A DNA stretch of 64,000 bases. Source: Leifsonia sp. ZF2019 (GTDB lineage Bacteria > Actinomycetota > Actinomycetes > Actinomycetales > Microbacteriaceae). Each line of letters starts with the position of its first letter. The stretch's first letter is position 1. Below the pieces are notes generated by a model. The model did no database searches. It had not been told where the DNA came from and saw nothing but the letters and a program-made list of their open reading frames with translations. The position numbers were made by a program, and so were the translations under genes. Of the stretch, positions 25,584 through 33,143 are shown piece after piece. Where the stretch lies: contig NZ_CP065037.1 of assembly GCF_019924635.1 (NCBI RefSeq), positions 930,001-994,000 of the forward strand. The letters are read 5' to 3'.

Positions 25584-26599
25584 ACGGGTACATCACTTTC
25601 GCGTCCGCCCGCGCGACGCAGGCCGAGGAGCTGGGGCGCGCGATCCCGCTGATCGCCGACCAGGTGGGCGCACGCGCCGGGCTCGGGCAGCTCACCGGCC
25701 CCGGCCCGATCTTCGTGGGCATCGGTGCCAGCCTCGCCGCGGCCTGCGCCCCGGTGTGGGCGCTGCGCTCGCGCGGCATCCACTCGTGGCGGCTGGGCGC
25801 GGGGGACTACCCGCTGCCGTTCCCCGAGAGCGTGCACCCGATCGTCGGGATCTCGCAGAGCGGGCGCAGCGCCGAGACGCTCGCCGTGCTCGAATCGGTG
25901 CCGGAGGAGCTGCGGTTCGCGGTCGTGAACAGCGAGCCGTCGCCGATCGGTCGCATCGCCTCCACCCTCACCCTGGGCAACCTGGCCGACAGCTACGCCT
26001 CGACCCTCGGTTACACGGCCACGGTCGCCGCACTCGGCATGCTCGCCGACAGCTGGCAGGGCGGCGCCCCCGACCCCGGCTGGTCCACCCTCGCCGCCCG
26101 GTTCGCGGAGGCGGAGGACCGCCTCGCCGCGCCGGTCACGGCCCTGGCCGAGCTGTTCGCGACCGTCTCGTCGAGCGACTTCGTCGGTGCCGGCCCCGCG
26201 GTCGGCTCCGCGGAGGCGGGAGCCCTGCTCTTCCGTGAAGTGGCGCGCATCCCCGCCACCGGCATGAGCACCCGCCAGTACTTGCACGGCTCGATGGAGT
26301 CGGCGGGCGACGGCGTGCACGTGGTCTTCGGCGACAGCCGCGAGCTCGACCTCGCCACGACGCTCGCCGATGCCGGCCATCACGTCGTCCTGATCACGGG
26401 CGAGGAGATCACCGGCTCGCGCACGCTCCACCCGGTGCGGCTGCCCAAGCTGCCCGCCCCGCAGCGCGCCATCCTCGAAGCGCTCGTGATGCAGCTCCTC
26501 GTCGGCGCCGTCGCGGACGTGCGCGGCGTGGACATCGAGGAGTTCGTGTTCCACAACGCGGACACGAAGGTCCCCGTGGACGCGGGGGGCGCGGCATGA
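25580..26599 (+). CDS. SIS-domain sugar isomerase/deaminase-like protein
   Basis: A 339-residue protein with two SIS (sugar isomerase) domains. The first carries IFVGIGASLAAACAPVWALR and the phosphosugar-binding GISQSGRSAETLAVLE; the second carries FVGAGPAVGSAEAGALLFRE and STRQYLHGSMESAGDG. This is the layout of the isomerase half of glucosamine-6-phosphate synthase and of AgaS-type amino-sugar deaminase/isomerases. No glutaminase domain is present, which favours a catabolic deaminase/isomerase. In this operon, with a sugar-kinase-like gene just downstream, an amino-sugar phosphate is a credible substrate. That is inference. It is coupled at both ends. Confidence 0.87.
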   Translation: MNGYITFASARATQAEELGRAIPLIADQVGARAGLGQLTGPGPIFVGIGASLAAACAPVWALRSRGIHSWRLGAGDYPLPFPESVHPIVGISQSGRSAETLAVLESVPEELRFAVVNSEPSPIGRIASTLTLGNLADSYASTLGYTATVAALGMLADSWQGGAPDPGWSTLAARFAEAEDRLAAPVTALAELFATVSSSDFVGAGPAVGSAEAGALLFREVARIPATGMSTRQYLHGSMESAGDGVHVVFGDSRELDLATTLADAGHHVVLITGEEITGSRTLHPVRLPKLPAPQRAILEALVMQLLVGAVADVRGVDIEEFVFHNADTKVPVDAGGAA

Positions 26600-26670
26600 C
26601 GGGGGCGGAATTGATCGTGGGCTTGCATGCCCCTGTTGGTCGCTGCCACCCAGCGGGAGGCGCGTCATGA
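26596..26670 (+). CDS. Micro-ORF 1 (24 codons), tandem copy of the kinase 5' end
   Basis: ATG 26596 overlaps the SIS stop (ATGA) and the ORF ends at TGA 26668-26670, itself overlapping the next ATG. The peptide starts MTGAELIVGL, identical to the first ten residues of the kinase at 26735, then diverges to HAPVGRCHPAGGAS. The GCGGGAGG encoding Ala-Gly-Gly near its end is the ribosome site for the next ORF. Whether the peptide has a function or simply passes ribosomes on is unknown. Confidence 0.5.
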   Translation: MTGAELIVGLHAPVGRCHPAGGAS

Positions 26671-26738
26671 GAGGCACTTTGATCGTGGGCTTGGATGCCC
26701 CTGTGCGGCGCTGCCACCAAGCGGGAGGCCTGTCGTGA
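26667..26738 (+). CDS. Micro-ORF 2 (23 codons), second tandem copy
   Basis: ATG 26667 overlaps the stop of micro-ORF 1 and the ORF ends at TGA 26736-26738, overlapping the kinase GTG. The peptide is MRGTLIVGLDAPVRRCHQAG plus GLS. It shares LIVGL, AP-V-RCH and AGG with micro-ORF 1 although the DNA has diverged. Length differences of the repeat are 3 bases, so the reading frame relation between copies is preserved. Confidence 0.5.
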   Translation: MRGTLIVGLDAPVRRCHQAGGLS

Positions 26739-27631
26739 CGGGGGCGGAATTGATCGTGGGCTTGGATGCCGGAGGCACCAAGCTCGGCGTGCGCGCGGAG
26801 GCCCTTGACGGCTCGCGCGTCGTCGACGTCGCCCTGCCGGCGGAGGAATGGAGCGCTTCGCCGGCGGGCGATGCCGCTCGGTGGTTGCACGCGCGCATCC
26901 GGCGCGTGCTCCCCGAGGGCTCGACCGTCGCCGCTCTCGGGGTCGGCGCCCAGGGGCTCGATACCGAGGAGCACGCCCGCGAGCTGCAGGAGGAGCTCGG
27001 CGGGCTCGGCTACCGGGCCGCCGTGGTGAACGACGCCCAGCTGCTCGTCCCGGCCGCCGGGTTGCAGTCCGGCATCGGTGTGATCGCGGGCACGGGCTCC
27101 ATCGCGGTCGGCTCCGACGCGTCCGGTCGCACCCTCTTCGCCGGGGGATGGGGCTGGGTGCTCGGCGACGAGGGCGGGGCGCCCGCCATCGTGCGCGAAG
27201 CCACCGTCGCCGCCCTGCGCGCGGACGACGAAGGCGCCCCGGACGACGGACTGCTCTCCGCGCTCGTGCGCGCCTTCGGGGTCGACGCGGCTCCGGCGCT
27301 GGCGCGCGCCGTGAACGACGATCCGACGCCCGAGAACTGGGGGCCGCGCGCGGTCGCCGTGTTCGCCGCGGCGGATGCGGGCTCGGTGCTGGCGGTCGGC
27401 GTGATCGAGAGCGCCGGGCAGAACCTTGCCGCTCTGGTGGACCGCCTCGTCGCGCGCGGCGCTGCGGGGTCCGACGTCGTCGTGGCCGGGAGCGTCTTCG
27501 TGCACCAGCCGCGGCTCCTCGCCGCTTTCACGCGAGCCCTCGACGCGACCCGGCCGGGACTCGCCGTCGTGCCGTTGACGGACGCCCCGGTCGCCGGAGC
27601 CGTCGAGCTGGCGCGCCGCCTGGTCGCCTGA
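26735..27631 (+). CDS. BadF/BcrA/N-acetylglucosamine-kinase-type ATPase (sugar kinase)
   Basis: A 298-residue actin-fold (ASKHA) kinase. The first phosphate loop is LIVGLDAGGTKLGVRAE, the second is GVIAGTGSIAVGSDASG, followed by GGWGWVLGDEGGAPAIVREA, the standard layout of N-acetylglucosamine/glucosamine kinases of the BcrAD_BadFG group. It would phosphorylate a free (amino) sugar in the cytosol and so feed the SIS protein. GTG 26735 overlaps the stop of micro-ORF 2. The start is the third copy of a tandem cassette, which leaves no doubt about its position. Confidence 0.9.
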   Translation: MTGAELIVGLDAGGTKLGVRAEALDGSRVVDVALPAEEWSASPAGDAARWLHARIRRVLPEGSTVAALGVGAQGLDTEEHARELQEELGGLGYRAAVVNDAQLLVPAAGLQSGIGVIAGTGSIAVGSDASGRTLFAGGWGWVLGDEGGAPAIVREATVAALRADDEGAPDDGLLSALVRAFGVDAAPALARAVNDDPTPENWGPRAVAVFAAADAGSVLAVGVIESAGQNLAALVDRLVARGAAGSDVVVAGSVFVHQPRLLAAFTRALDATRPGLAVVPLTDAPVAGAVELARRLVA

Positions 27632-27704
27632 GCTCCCTCCGGCGGCCGAGTGCCGCCTCCCCAACCGTCCCGAACCCAGCCACGTAGAACAAAGGAGTCA
27701 GCAC

Positions 27705-29081
27705 ATGGCCATCGCCACCGTCAATCCCGCCACCGGCGAGACCCTCACGACCTTCGAGCCGCACACGCCCGAGCAGCTGGAGGGGATCCTCGCCGCTGCG
27801 GAGGCCGCCTACCGGCAACTCGCCGCGACCACGTTCGAGGAGCGCGCCGCGTGGATGCACGCCGCCGCGGACCTCCTGGATGCCGAGCTCGACGAGGTCG
27901 CCGCCCTCGTGACCACCGAGATGGGCAAGACCATCGGAACCGCGAAGTACGAGGTCGCCAAGTCGGCCCGCGGCATGCGGTGGTACGCCGACCACGCCGC
28001 CATGTACCTGGCCGACGAGCACCCCGTCGCCGCGGGGGATGTCGGGGCGTCCGCCGTGAGCGTGCGTTACCAGCCGATCGGCACCGTGCTCGCGGTGATG
28101 CCGTGGAACTACCCCTTCTGGCAGGTCGTCCGGTTCGCCGCGCCCGCACTCATGGCCGGCAACACCGGCATCCTGAAGCACGCGTCGAGCGTGCCGCAGA
28201 GCGCCCTCTACCTGGGCTCGCTGTTCGAGCGCGCCGGATTCCCGGCGGGTGCGTTCCAGACGGTGCTGGTCGAGGGCGGTGCGGTCGCTCCGTTGATCGA
28301 CGACCGCCGCATCCGCGCCGTGACCCTGACCGGTTCCGTGGGCGCGGGGTCCGCAGTGGCGGAGGCGGCCGGGCGCAACATCAAGAAGTCGGTGCTCGAG
28401 CTCGGCGGCACGGACGTCTTCGTCGTCATGCCGTCCGCCGATATCGCGGCCGCCGCGACGGCGGGAGTGAACGCGCGCGTCCAGAACTCCGGGCAGAGCT
28501 GCATCGCGGCCAAGCGCTACTACGTGCACGCCGACGTCTACGACGCTTTCGAGGAGGCCTTCGTCGCCGGGATGCGCGCCCAGGTGACGGGAGACCCGTT
28601 CGACGAGGCGACCTCTTTCGGTCCGCTCGCGACCGAGCAGGTGCGCCGCGACACGCACGAACTGGTGGCCGACGCCATCGCCAAGGGCGCGACCGTGCTG
28701 ACGGGTGGCGAGCTGCCGGACGGCCCCGGCTGGTTCTACCCGGCGACGGTGCTGCGCGACGTGACCCCCGAGATGCGCATCTTCCGCGAAGAGTGCTTCG
28801 GGCCGGTCGCCTGCCTGTACGCGGTCTCCTCTGCCGAGGAGGCGATCGAGCGCTCCAACGACTCCGAGTTCGGCCTCAGCTCGAGCGTCTGGACGAACGA
28901 CGACGCCGAGGCCGACGCCTTCCAGAACGGCATCGACGCGGGCGGCGTCTTCGTCAACGGGCTGACGGCCTCGTTCCCGCAGCTGCCGTTCGGCGGAGTG
29001 AAGGACTCCGGCTACGGCCGCGAGCTGTCCGCGCTGGGCATTCGCGAGTTCACCAACGTGAAGACGGTCTGGCGGGCGTGA
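27705..29081 (+). CDS. NAD(P)-dependent aldehyde dehydrogenase (succinate-semialdehyde type)
   Basis: A 458-residue aldehyde dehydrogenase. The nucleophile is Cys266 in NSGQSCIAAKR and the general base is Glu232 in VLELGGTDVF; PWNYPFWQ and TGSVGAG are the cofactor-site motifs. The length and N-terminus (AIATVNPATGETLTTFEPHT) fit GabD-like enzymes. It lies 73 bases after the kinase with its own AAAGGAG ribosome site. In the same cluster an amine oxidase makes an aldehyde, so this enzyme is well placed to oxidise that product to an acid. That pairing is inference from context. Confidence 0.94.
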   Translation: MAIATVNPATGETLTTFEPHTPEQLEGILAAAEAAYRQLAATTFEERAAWMHAAADLLDAELDEVAALVTTEMGKTIGTAKYEVAKSARGMRWYADHAAMYLADEHPVAAGDVGASAVSVRYQPIGTVLAVMPWNYPFWQVVRFAAPALMAGNTGILKHASSVPQSALYLGSLFERAGFPAGAFQTVLVEGGAVAPLIDDRRIRAVTLTGSVGAGSAVAEAAGRNIKKSVLELGGTDVFVVMPSADIAAAATAGVNARVQNSGQSCIAAKRYYVHADVYDAFEEAFVAGMRAQVTGDPFDEATSFGPLATEQVRRDTHELVADAIAKGATVLTGGELPDGPGWFYPATVLRDVTPEMRIFREECFGPVACLYAVSSAEEAIERSNDSEFGLSSSVWTNDDAEADAFQNGIDAGGVFVNGLTASFPQLPFGGVKDSGYGRELSALGIREFTNVKTVWRA

Positions 29082-29596
29082 CCGCGGCAGCGGGACGGGA
29101 GGGCGGAGCGCGTGCCCCGCACCTCCCGCTCGGCAGGCGTCTGCTCATCGGACGGCACGGTCTGCTCATCGCGCTGGCGCACGAGCTGCCTCCTGCGGCG
29201 GCGATGGTGTGGGCGTGCGCCGCGGGAAGCGCGGCCGCTCTGTGCGGCGCAGCAATCGCGCTCGCCGTTCTGTCCTGCGTGTACGCCCGGGCGGCGCGGA
29301 CGTCGGCGTGGGCGCGCGAGCACGTCGTCGATCTGTGGGCCATGCTGCTCGCGATGGTGGGAGCAGCCTTCGCCGCGACGACATCCGTGCCTGCGCCCGG
29401 CTCCGGGGCTTCCGTCACCCACCACCATCTCGGCGGGAGCCTCGCCACGGAAGCACTCGCCGGTGCGCTCATCGCGGGCGCCGTGTGCGGCTGGCTCGTC
29501 GCGCGCATCCTGCTCGCCCGGCGGGTGGTGCGCCCGCACACGCTCGTCTCGGCGGTCGCCTGCGGTGGGATGCTCGCCGTCATGGCCGTGATGTGA
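29078..29596 (+). CDS. Small integral membrane protein, unknown function
   Basis: A 172-residue protein whose GTG overlaps the aldehyde dehydrogenase stop (GTGA). It has four hydrophobic segments: AAAMVWACAAGSAAALCGAA, the following IALAVLSCVYA, LWAMLLAMVGAAFAATTS and two near the C-terminus (ALAGALIAGAVCGWLVA, LVSAVACGGMLAVMAVM). A THHHLGG motif lies between the two halves. I do not recognise the family. Coupling to the aldehyde dehydrogenase suggests it belongs to the operon, but no role can be stated. Confidence 0.7.
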   Translation: MTAAAGREGGARAPHLPLGRRLLIGRHGLLIALAHELPPAAAMVWACAAGSAAALCGAAIALAVLSCVYARAARTSAWAREHVVDLWAMLLAMVGAAFAATTSVPAPGSGASVTHHHLGGSLATEALAGALIAGAVCGWLVARILLARRVVRPHTLVSAVACGGMLAVMAVM

Positions 29597-29637
29597 CAGC
29601 GCCGCGCCACGCCTCGCCCCGCCGACCGGTACGCCGG

Positions 29638-29643
29638 TAGGTT
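29638..29643 (+). promoter_or_regulatory. -10 box for a probably leaderless LacI mRNA
   Basis: TAGGTT (29638-29643) is 6 bases before GTG 29650, and no ribosome site precedes the start. This spacing puts the transcription start on the start codon. Confidence 0.5.
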
Positions 29644-29649
29644 GGGCGT

Positions 29650-30630
29650 GTGAGCGAGAACGCCCCCACCCTGTCCGATGTCGCCGCGCACGCGGGGGTC
29701 TCGCTCGCGACCGCGTCCCGCGCCCTCAACGGCAGCGCGCGCAAGGTGAACCCGGAGCTGCAGGAGCGCGTCCTCGCCTCCGCCCGGCACCTCGGTTACA
29801 GCGCCAACGTGCAGGCGCAGGCCGTCGCCCGGGGCACCAGCAACCTCGTCGCGCTCGTGGTGGGCGACATCGCCGACCCGTACTTCGCCGCCATCTCGTC
29901 CGGTGTCGTCCGGGTGGCGGACGAGCGCGGGCTGGTGGTGACGATCACCGCGACCGGTCCCTACGCGGGCCCGGACTCGACGGCGCGCGAGGAGGCCGCG
30001 CTCGACGCTCTGCGCGGACAGCGACCGCGTGCCGTCGTCCTCGCCGGCAGTCGCGTCGCGGATGCGGAGACGCGGGTCGGCGACCCCGACCGCGTGGCCG
30101 TCATCGGGTCCGGTGCGCCCGGGCTTCGGACCGTCGACGTGGACAACCGCGGCGGTGCGGCGGCGCTCGCGACATCGCTGCGCGGGCTCGGCTACGCGGA
30201 TGTCGCCATCCTCGCCGGCCCGGGGGAGCTCATCACGGTGCGCGACCGTGTCGAGGGCTTCCGCTCGGTGGTCCCCTCCGCCACGGTCGTGCACGCCGCT
30301 TTCACGCGCGAGGGCGGCCACCGGGCCATGACGGAGCTGCTCGCGTCGGGCGCTCGGCCCGACGGCGTCTTCGCCGTCAGCGACGTCATGGCCATCGGGG
30401 CGATGGCCGCGCTGCGGGAGGCCGGGATTGCGCCCGGTGCCGACATCGGCGTCGCGGGCTTCGACGACATCCCCCTCGTGGCGGACGTGACGCCAGCCCT
30501 CACCTCCGTGTCCCTGCCGCTCGCGGACCTCGGCGCCCGCGCGCTCGAGCTGGCCCTCGCCGACGAGGCCGCTCCCGCGGCGCCCGTCCCCGCCGAGGTC
30601 CGCCTCCGCGCCTCCACCCCGCGCCGCTGA
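29650..30630 (+). CDS. LacI-family transcriptional regulator
   Basis: A 326-residue LacI repressor. The DNA-binding helices are LSDVAAHAGVSLATASRALN and the hinge is YSANVQAQAVARG. The effector domain ends VAGFDDIPLVADVTPALTSV. The second helix has LATASRALN, with Ala instead of the common Val. Three AAGCGCTT sites nearby (31497, 31597, 33088), each beside a gene of the ThuA/MFS/DUF993 set, are the expected LacI-type operators, so this protein is the likely local repressor of that set. The effector is unknown. Confidence 0.92.
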   Translation: MSENAPTLSDVAAHAGVSLATASRALNGSARKVNPELQERVLASARHLGYSANVQAQAVARGTSNLVALVVGDIADPYFAAISSGVVRVADERGLVVTITATGPYAGPDSTAREEAALDALRGQRPRAVVLAGSRVADAETRVGDPDRVAVIGSGAPGLRTVDVDNRGGAAALATSLRGLGYADVAILAGPGELITVRDRVEGFRSVVPSATVVHAAFTREGGHRAMTELLASGARPDGVFAVSDVMAIGAMAALREAGIAPGADIGVAGFDDIPLVADVTPALTSVSLPLADLGARALELALADEAAPAAPVPAEVRLRASTPRR

Positions 30631-30660
30631 GCTGGGTCGTCGCGCCGGCTCTACAGTGCA

Positions 30661-30719
30661 CAGAGGGGTCGCATTCCGTCGTTCCGACGACGCCGAAGCG
30701 GCAGAATGCGACCCCCCTG
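30661..30719. repeat. Palindromic element between convergent LacI and ThuA genes
   Basis: Arms 30661-30676 and 30704-30719 pair at 15 of 16 bases (GGGGTCGCATTC/GAATGCGACCCC). The loop holds a small CGTCG/CGACG stem. It may act as a two-way terminator, though without a T-run. Confidence 0.7.
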
Positions 30720-30721
30720 CG

Positions 30722-30797
30722 GCGCCGGGCGCGTGTCGGTGCCGGGCGCGTGTCGGCGCCGGGCGCGTGTCGGTGCCGGGCGCGCGTCGGCGCCCGG
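30722..30797. repeat. 17-base tandem repeat, four copies plus a partial
   Basis: The unit is GCGCCGGGCGCGTGTCG. Copies 2 and 4 have T at position 2, so the array alternates GCGCC and GTGCC, suggesting growth by duplication of a 34-base dimer. It sits just after the palindrome and ends 5 bases before the ThuA stop. Confidence 0.9.
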
Positions 30798-30802
30798 TCG
30801 GC

Positions 30803-31471
30803 TCAGGAGAGGAGCCAGCCGGTGGCGCGGGCGAGGATCTCGCGGTGGGTCGGCGCGTCGTACGACGCCGCGTCGTGACCGAGGGCGTCGTAGAAGACTT
30901 TCGCGTCGCCGTACCGCCGCGTCCACATCAGGGGATGCTCCCGACCGTCGTGCGCGTGGGAGGCCAGGGCGACGACCGCGGGATCGACGCGGAGATCGGT
31001 GTACCGCTCGTCGTCGACGGTGAAGTCGTCCAGCCCGGCGACGATCTCGTCCCGCTCCGGATGCACCAGGATCGTCGCGCGCCCGTAGTCCGGGTGGAAC
31101 GTCGTGCCGCGCACCCACACCCCGCCGAGGATCGCCTCCCACTCGGGCACGCCCCGCAGCGACGTCGAGCTGACGTGCGAGACGAGCAGCGGCCGCCCGC
31201 GGCCCAGGTGGGCGAGCAGCCCCTCGCGTCCCGCGGCTTCCGCTTCGGGGTCCGGGGTGCCGGTGTGCGCGGGGTCCCCGATGTTGAGCACCAGGAGGTC
31301 GGGGTCGCGCTCGCGGGCGACGAGGGCGGCCATGCGCGCGTCGACCTCGCCCGAAATCTCCATGTCCAGGCCCTGCCCGCGCAGGACGTCGGCCAGTCGG
31401 GCCGACGTCTCGGCAAAGGGGTGCCAGGGGTCGGCGTAGCGGCCGGAGCCGGTCAGGATGAGCGCGCGCAT
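30803..31471 (-). CDS. ThuA-like domain protein
   Basis: A 222-residue ThuA-family protein, the third of four in the window. It opens MRALILTGSGRYADPWHPF, contains DLLVLNIGD, PLLVSHVSSTSLRGVPEWEAI, a HPERDEIVAGLDDF segment in place of the usual HPITAG, and WTRRYGDAKVFYDALGHD near the end. Start ATG 31471 follows GAGAGGA on the minus strand. It is divergent from the MFS transporter, with a LacI-type box (31497-31507) just upstream, so both sides are probably repressed by the same LacI protein. It lies apart from the Gfo/Idh gene it presumably works with (33144). Confidence 0.85.
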   Translation of the reverse strand: MRALILTGSGRYADPWHPFAETSARLADVLRGQGLDMEISGEVDARMAALVARERDPDLLVLNIGDPAHTGTPDPEAEAAGREGLLAHLGRGRPLLVSHVSSTSLRGVPEWEAILGGVWVRGTTFHPDYGRATILVHPERDEIVAGLDDFTVDDERYTDLRVDPAVVALASHAHDGREHPLMWTRRYGDAKVFYDALGHDAASYDAPTHREILARATGWLLS

Positions 31472-31496
31472 GGAGTCCTCTCGGTCACCGCGATGG

Positions 31497-31507
31497 TAAG
31501 CGCTCTC
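31497..31507. promoter_or_regulatory. LacI-type operator 1 (TAAGCGCTCTC)
   Basis: TAAGCGCT is the centre of the CcpA/LacI-type palindrome. It lies 26 bases before the ThuA start on the minus strand. Confidence 0.6.
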
Positions 31508-31558
31508 CGCCGCGGATGCCAACGCCGCGCGCGCCCGGGACCCGGGAGCCGGGCCGGG

Positions 31559-31609
31559 TTGACACGCGCGTTCTCAGGTCTACGGTGACCATCCGGCAAG
31601 CGCTTTCTC
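31559..31609 (+). promoter_or_regulatory. Promoter with LacI-type operator 2 for the MFS gene
   Basis: TTGACA (31559-31564) and TACGGT (31581-31586) with a 16-base spacer predict a start near 31593. CAAGCGCTTTCTC (31597-31609) follows directly, a classic roadblock position for a LacI repressor. Confidence 0.72.
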
Positions 31610-31649
31610 GCGCGTTGCCGCCGATCACCGACGATCGTGAGGAGAAACC

Positions 31650-32924
31650 GTGTCCGACGCCGCCGTCGCCTCCACGCGCCTGAGCCCCGATCAGCGCAAC
31701 GCGTTCGCCGCGTCCCTGCTGGGCTGGATGATGGACGCCTTCGACTACTTCATCATCGTGCTCGTCTACGCCGACATCGGCGCCGAATTCGGTGTCCCGC
31801 TCGAGCAGATGGCCTTCCTGACCACCATCACGCTCGTCATGCGGCCGGTCGGCGCGTACCTCTTCGGCCTGTGGGCCGACCGGGTCGGGCGGCGCATCCC
31901 GCTGATCGCCGACGTCTGCTTCTACTCGGTGGTCGGCTTCCTCTGCGCGTTCGCGCCGAACTTCACGGTGCTGTTCATCCTTCGCCTGCTGTACGGCATC
32001 GGGATGGGCGGCGAGTGGGGACTCGGCGCCGCCCTCACGATGGAGAAGGTCCCGCGCACCCGGCGCGGACTGTACTCGGGAATCCTCCAGGCCGGCTACT
32101 CGGCCGGGTACCTGCTCGCCGCGCTCGCGTTCCTGCTGGTCCACTCCGTCTTCGGTCTGAGCTGGCGCTGGCTCTTCGCGCTCAGCATCCTGCCGGCGCT
32201 CATCTCCCTCATCATCCGGTCGCGGGTGCGCGAGTCCGAGGTGTGGGAGACGACGCGTGACAAGCTGCGGGCGAGCGGGAGCTCGATCCGCCGGGTGTTC
32301 TTCGACGGGAAGGTGCTTCGCCGGTTCGTCTACCTCGTGCTCCTGATGGCGGCCTTCAACTGGATGAGTCACGGCACGCAGGACATCTACCCGACCTTCC
32401 TCAAAGCGACCGACAACGGCGGGGCGGGCCTGGATGCCGCGGCGGCCGGGTGGATCGCCGTCGTGTACAACGTGGGTGCGATCATCGGGTGCATCGTGCT
32501 CGGCTCGCTGTCGGATCGCTGGGGGCGCAGGGCGACCATCATTCTCGGGGCAGCGCTGACGCTCCCGATCATCCCGATCTTCGCGTTCTCGACGACGGCC
32601 GGGATGCTGTGCCTGGGCTCCGCGCTCATCCAGTTCACGACGCAGGGGGCGTGGGGTGCGATCCCGGCGCACCTCAACGAGATGTCGCCGAACGCGATCC
32701 GCGGCTTCTACCCGGGCGTGACGTACCAGCTGGGCAATGTCATCGCGGCCTTCAACCTGCCGATCCAGCAGGCGCTCGCGCCGCAGTGGGGCTACCCGTG
32801 GGCGATGGCCTCCACCGTCGGGATGGCGGCGGTCGCGGTCATCCTGCTCACGGCATTCGGCAAACAGGCCCACGCCGTCTCGTTCACCGCCGAGAGTGCG
32901 CAGGAGGCCCCGGCGGCCGGGTGA
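31650..32924 (+). CDS. MFS proton symporter, sialate/carboxylate (SHS) type
   Basis: A 424-residue major-facilitator importer with 12 predicted membrane helices. FDYFIIVLVYADIGAEFGVP, the motif-A loop GLWADRVGRRIPL, and LYGIGMGGEWGLGAALTMEK are characteristic of the NanT/JEN1 (sialate:proton symporter) group. Family members carry organic acids or acidic sugars. GTG 31650 has GAGGAGA 5 bases upstream. With the Gfo/Idh, DUF993 and TIM-barrel genes that follow, an acidic sugar or sugar acid is a reasonable substrate guess; a neutral sugar cannot be excluded. Expression should be controlled by the 29650 LacI protein through the operator just before it. Confidence 0.9.
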   Translation: MSDAAVASTRLSPDQRNAFAASLLGWMMDAFDYFIIVLVYADIGAEFGVPLEQMAFLTTITLVMRPVGAYLFGLWADRVGRRIPLIADVCFYSVVGFLCAFAPNFTVLFILRLLYGIGMGGEWGLGAALTMEKVPRTRRGLYSGILQAGYSAGYLLAALAFLLVHSVFGLSWRWLFALSILPALISLIIRSRVRESEVWETTRDKLRASGSSIRRVFFDGKVLRRFVYLVLLMAAFNWMSHGTQDIYPTFLKATDNGGAGLDAAAAGWIAVVYNVGAIIGCIVLGSLSDRWGRRATIILGAALTLPIIPIFAFSTTAGMLCLGSALIQFTTQGAWGAIPAHLNEMSPNAIRGFYPGVTYQLGNVIAAFNLPIQQALAPQWGYPWAMASTVGMAAVAVILLTAFGKQAHAVSFTAESAQEAPAAG

Positions 32925-32952
32925 GGCGCGCCCCGCCCCCCACCTCACCGGG

Positions 32953-33015
32953 CGCCGAGGTTCACGACGTTGTGCCCATTCGGCGCTCATGACCGCAACG
33001 ACGTGAACCTCGGCG
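32953..33015. repeat. Palindromic element, family 2 copy a
   Basis: Arms 32953-32972 and 32996-33015 pair at 19 of 20 bases (core CCGAGGTTCACGACGTTG). The loop CCATTCGGCGCTCATGAC aligns with the reverse complement of the loop at 39180-39202, so the two are one repeat family. It lies after the MFS stop. Confidence 0.85.
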
Positions 33016-33087
33016 AGGGGAGGGGCGAGGGGAGGGTGGGGAGACAGCGAGGGTTGCGCGGTGGCGGGGGTGCGGGGTACCGTCGGG

Positions 33088-33099
33088 TAAGCGCTTTCC
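33088..33099. promoter_or_regulatory. LacI-type operator 3 (TAAGCGCTTTCC)
   Basis: Shares AAGCGCTTTC with operator 2. It lies 45 bases before the Gfo/Idh start, so the 33144 operon probably has its own repressed promoter in addition to read-through from the MFS gene. Confidence 0.65.
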
Positions 33100-33143
33100 T
33101 GACGGATCGGGCGGGCACCTCGCATGAGCACAAAGGAGTACAC

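Larger units (their letters stand above)
26596..26770 (+). repeat. Three tandem copies of a translation-start cassette
   Basis: Units begin at 26596, 26667 and 26735 (periods 71 and 68). Each has TTGATCGTGGGCTTG-ATGCC about 15 bases after the start codon, and the first two share CCCCTGT..CG.CGCTGCCACC.AGCGGGAGG. Only the third leads into the kinase. Confidence 0.9.

Noticed and set aside
26380..26900. Overlapping minus-strand frames with repeated Q-A-H-D-Q segments
   Set aside because: The repetition only reflects the tandem start-cassette repeat read backwards. The plus-strand reading has coupled starts, ribosome sites and continuity with the kinase.
30722..30797. Possible CRISPR-like array
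   Set aside because: The 17-base units are directly adjacent with no spacers, so this is a tandem repeat.
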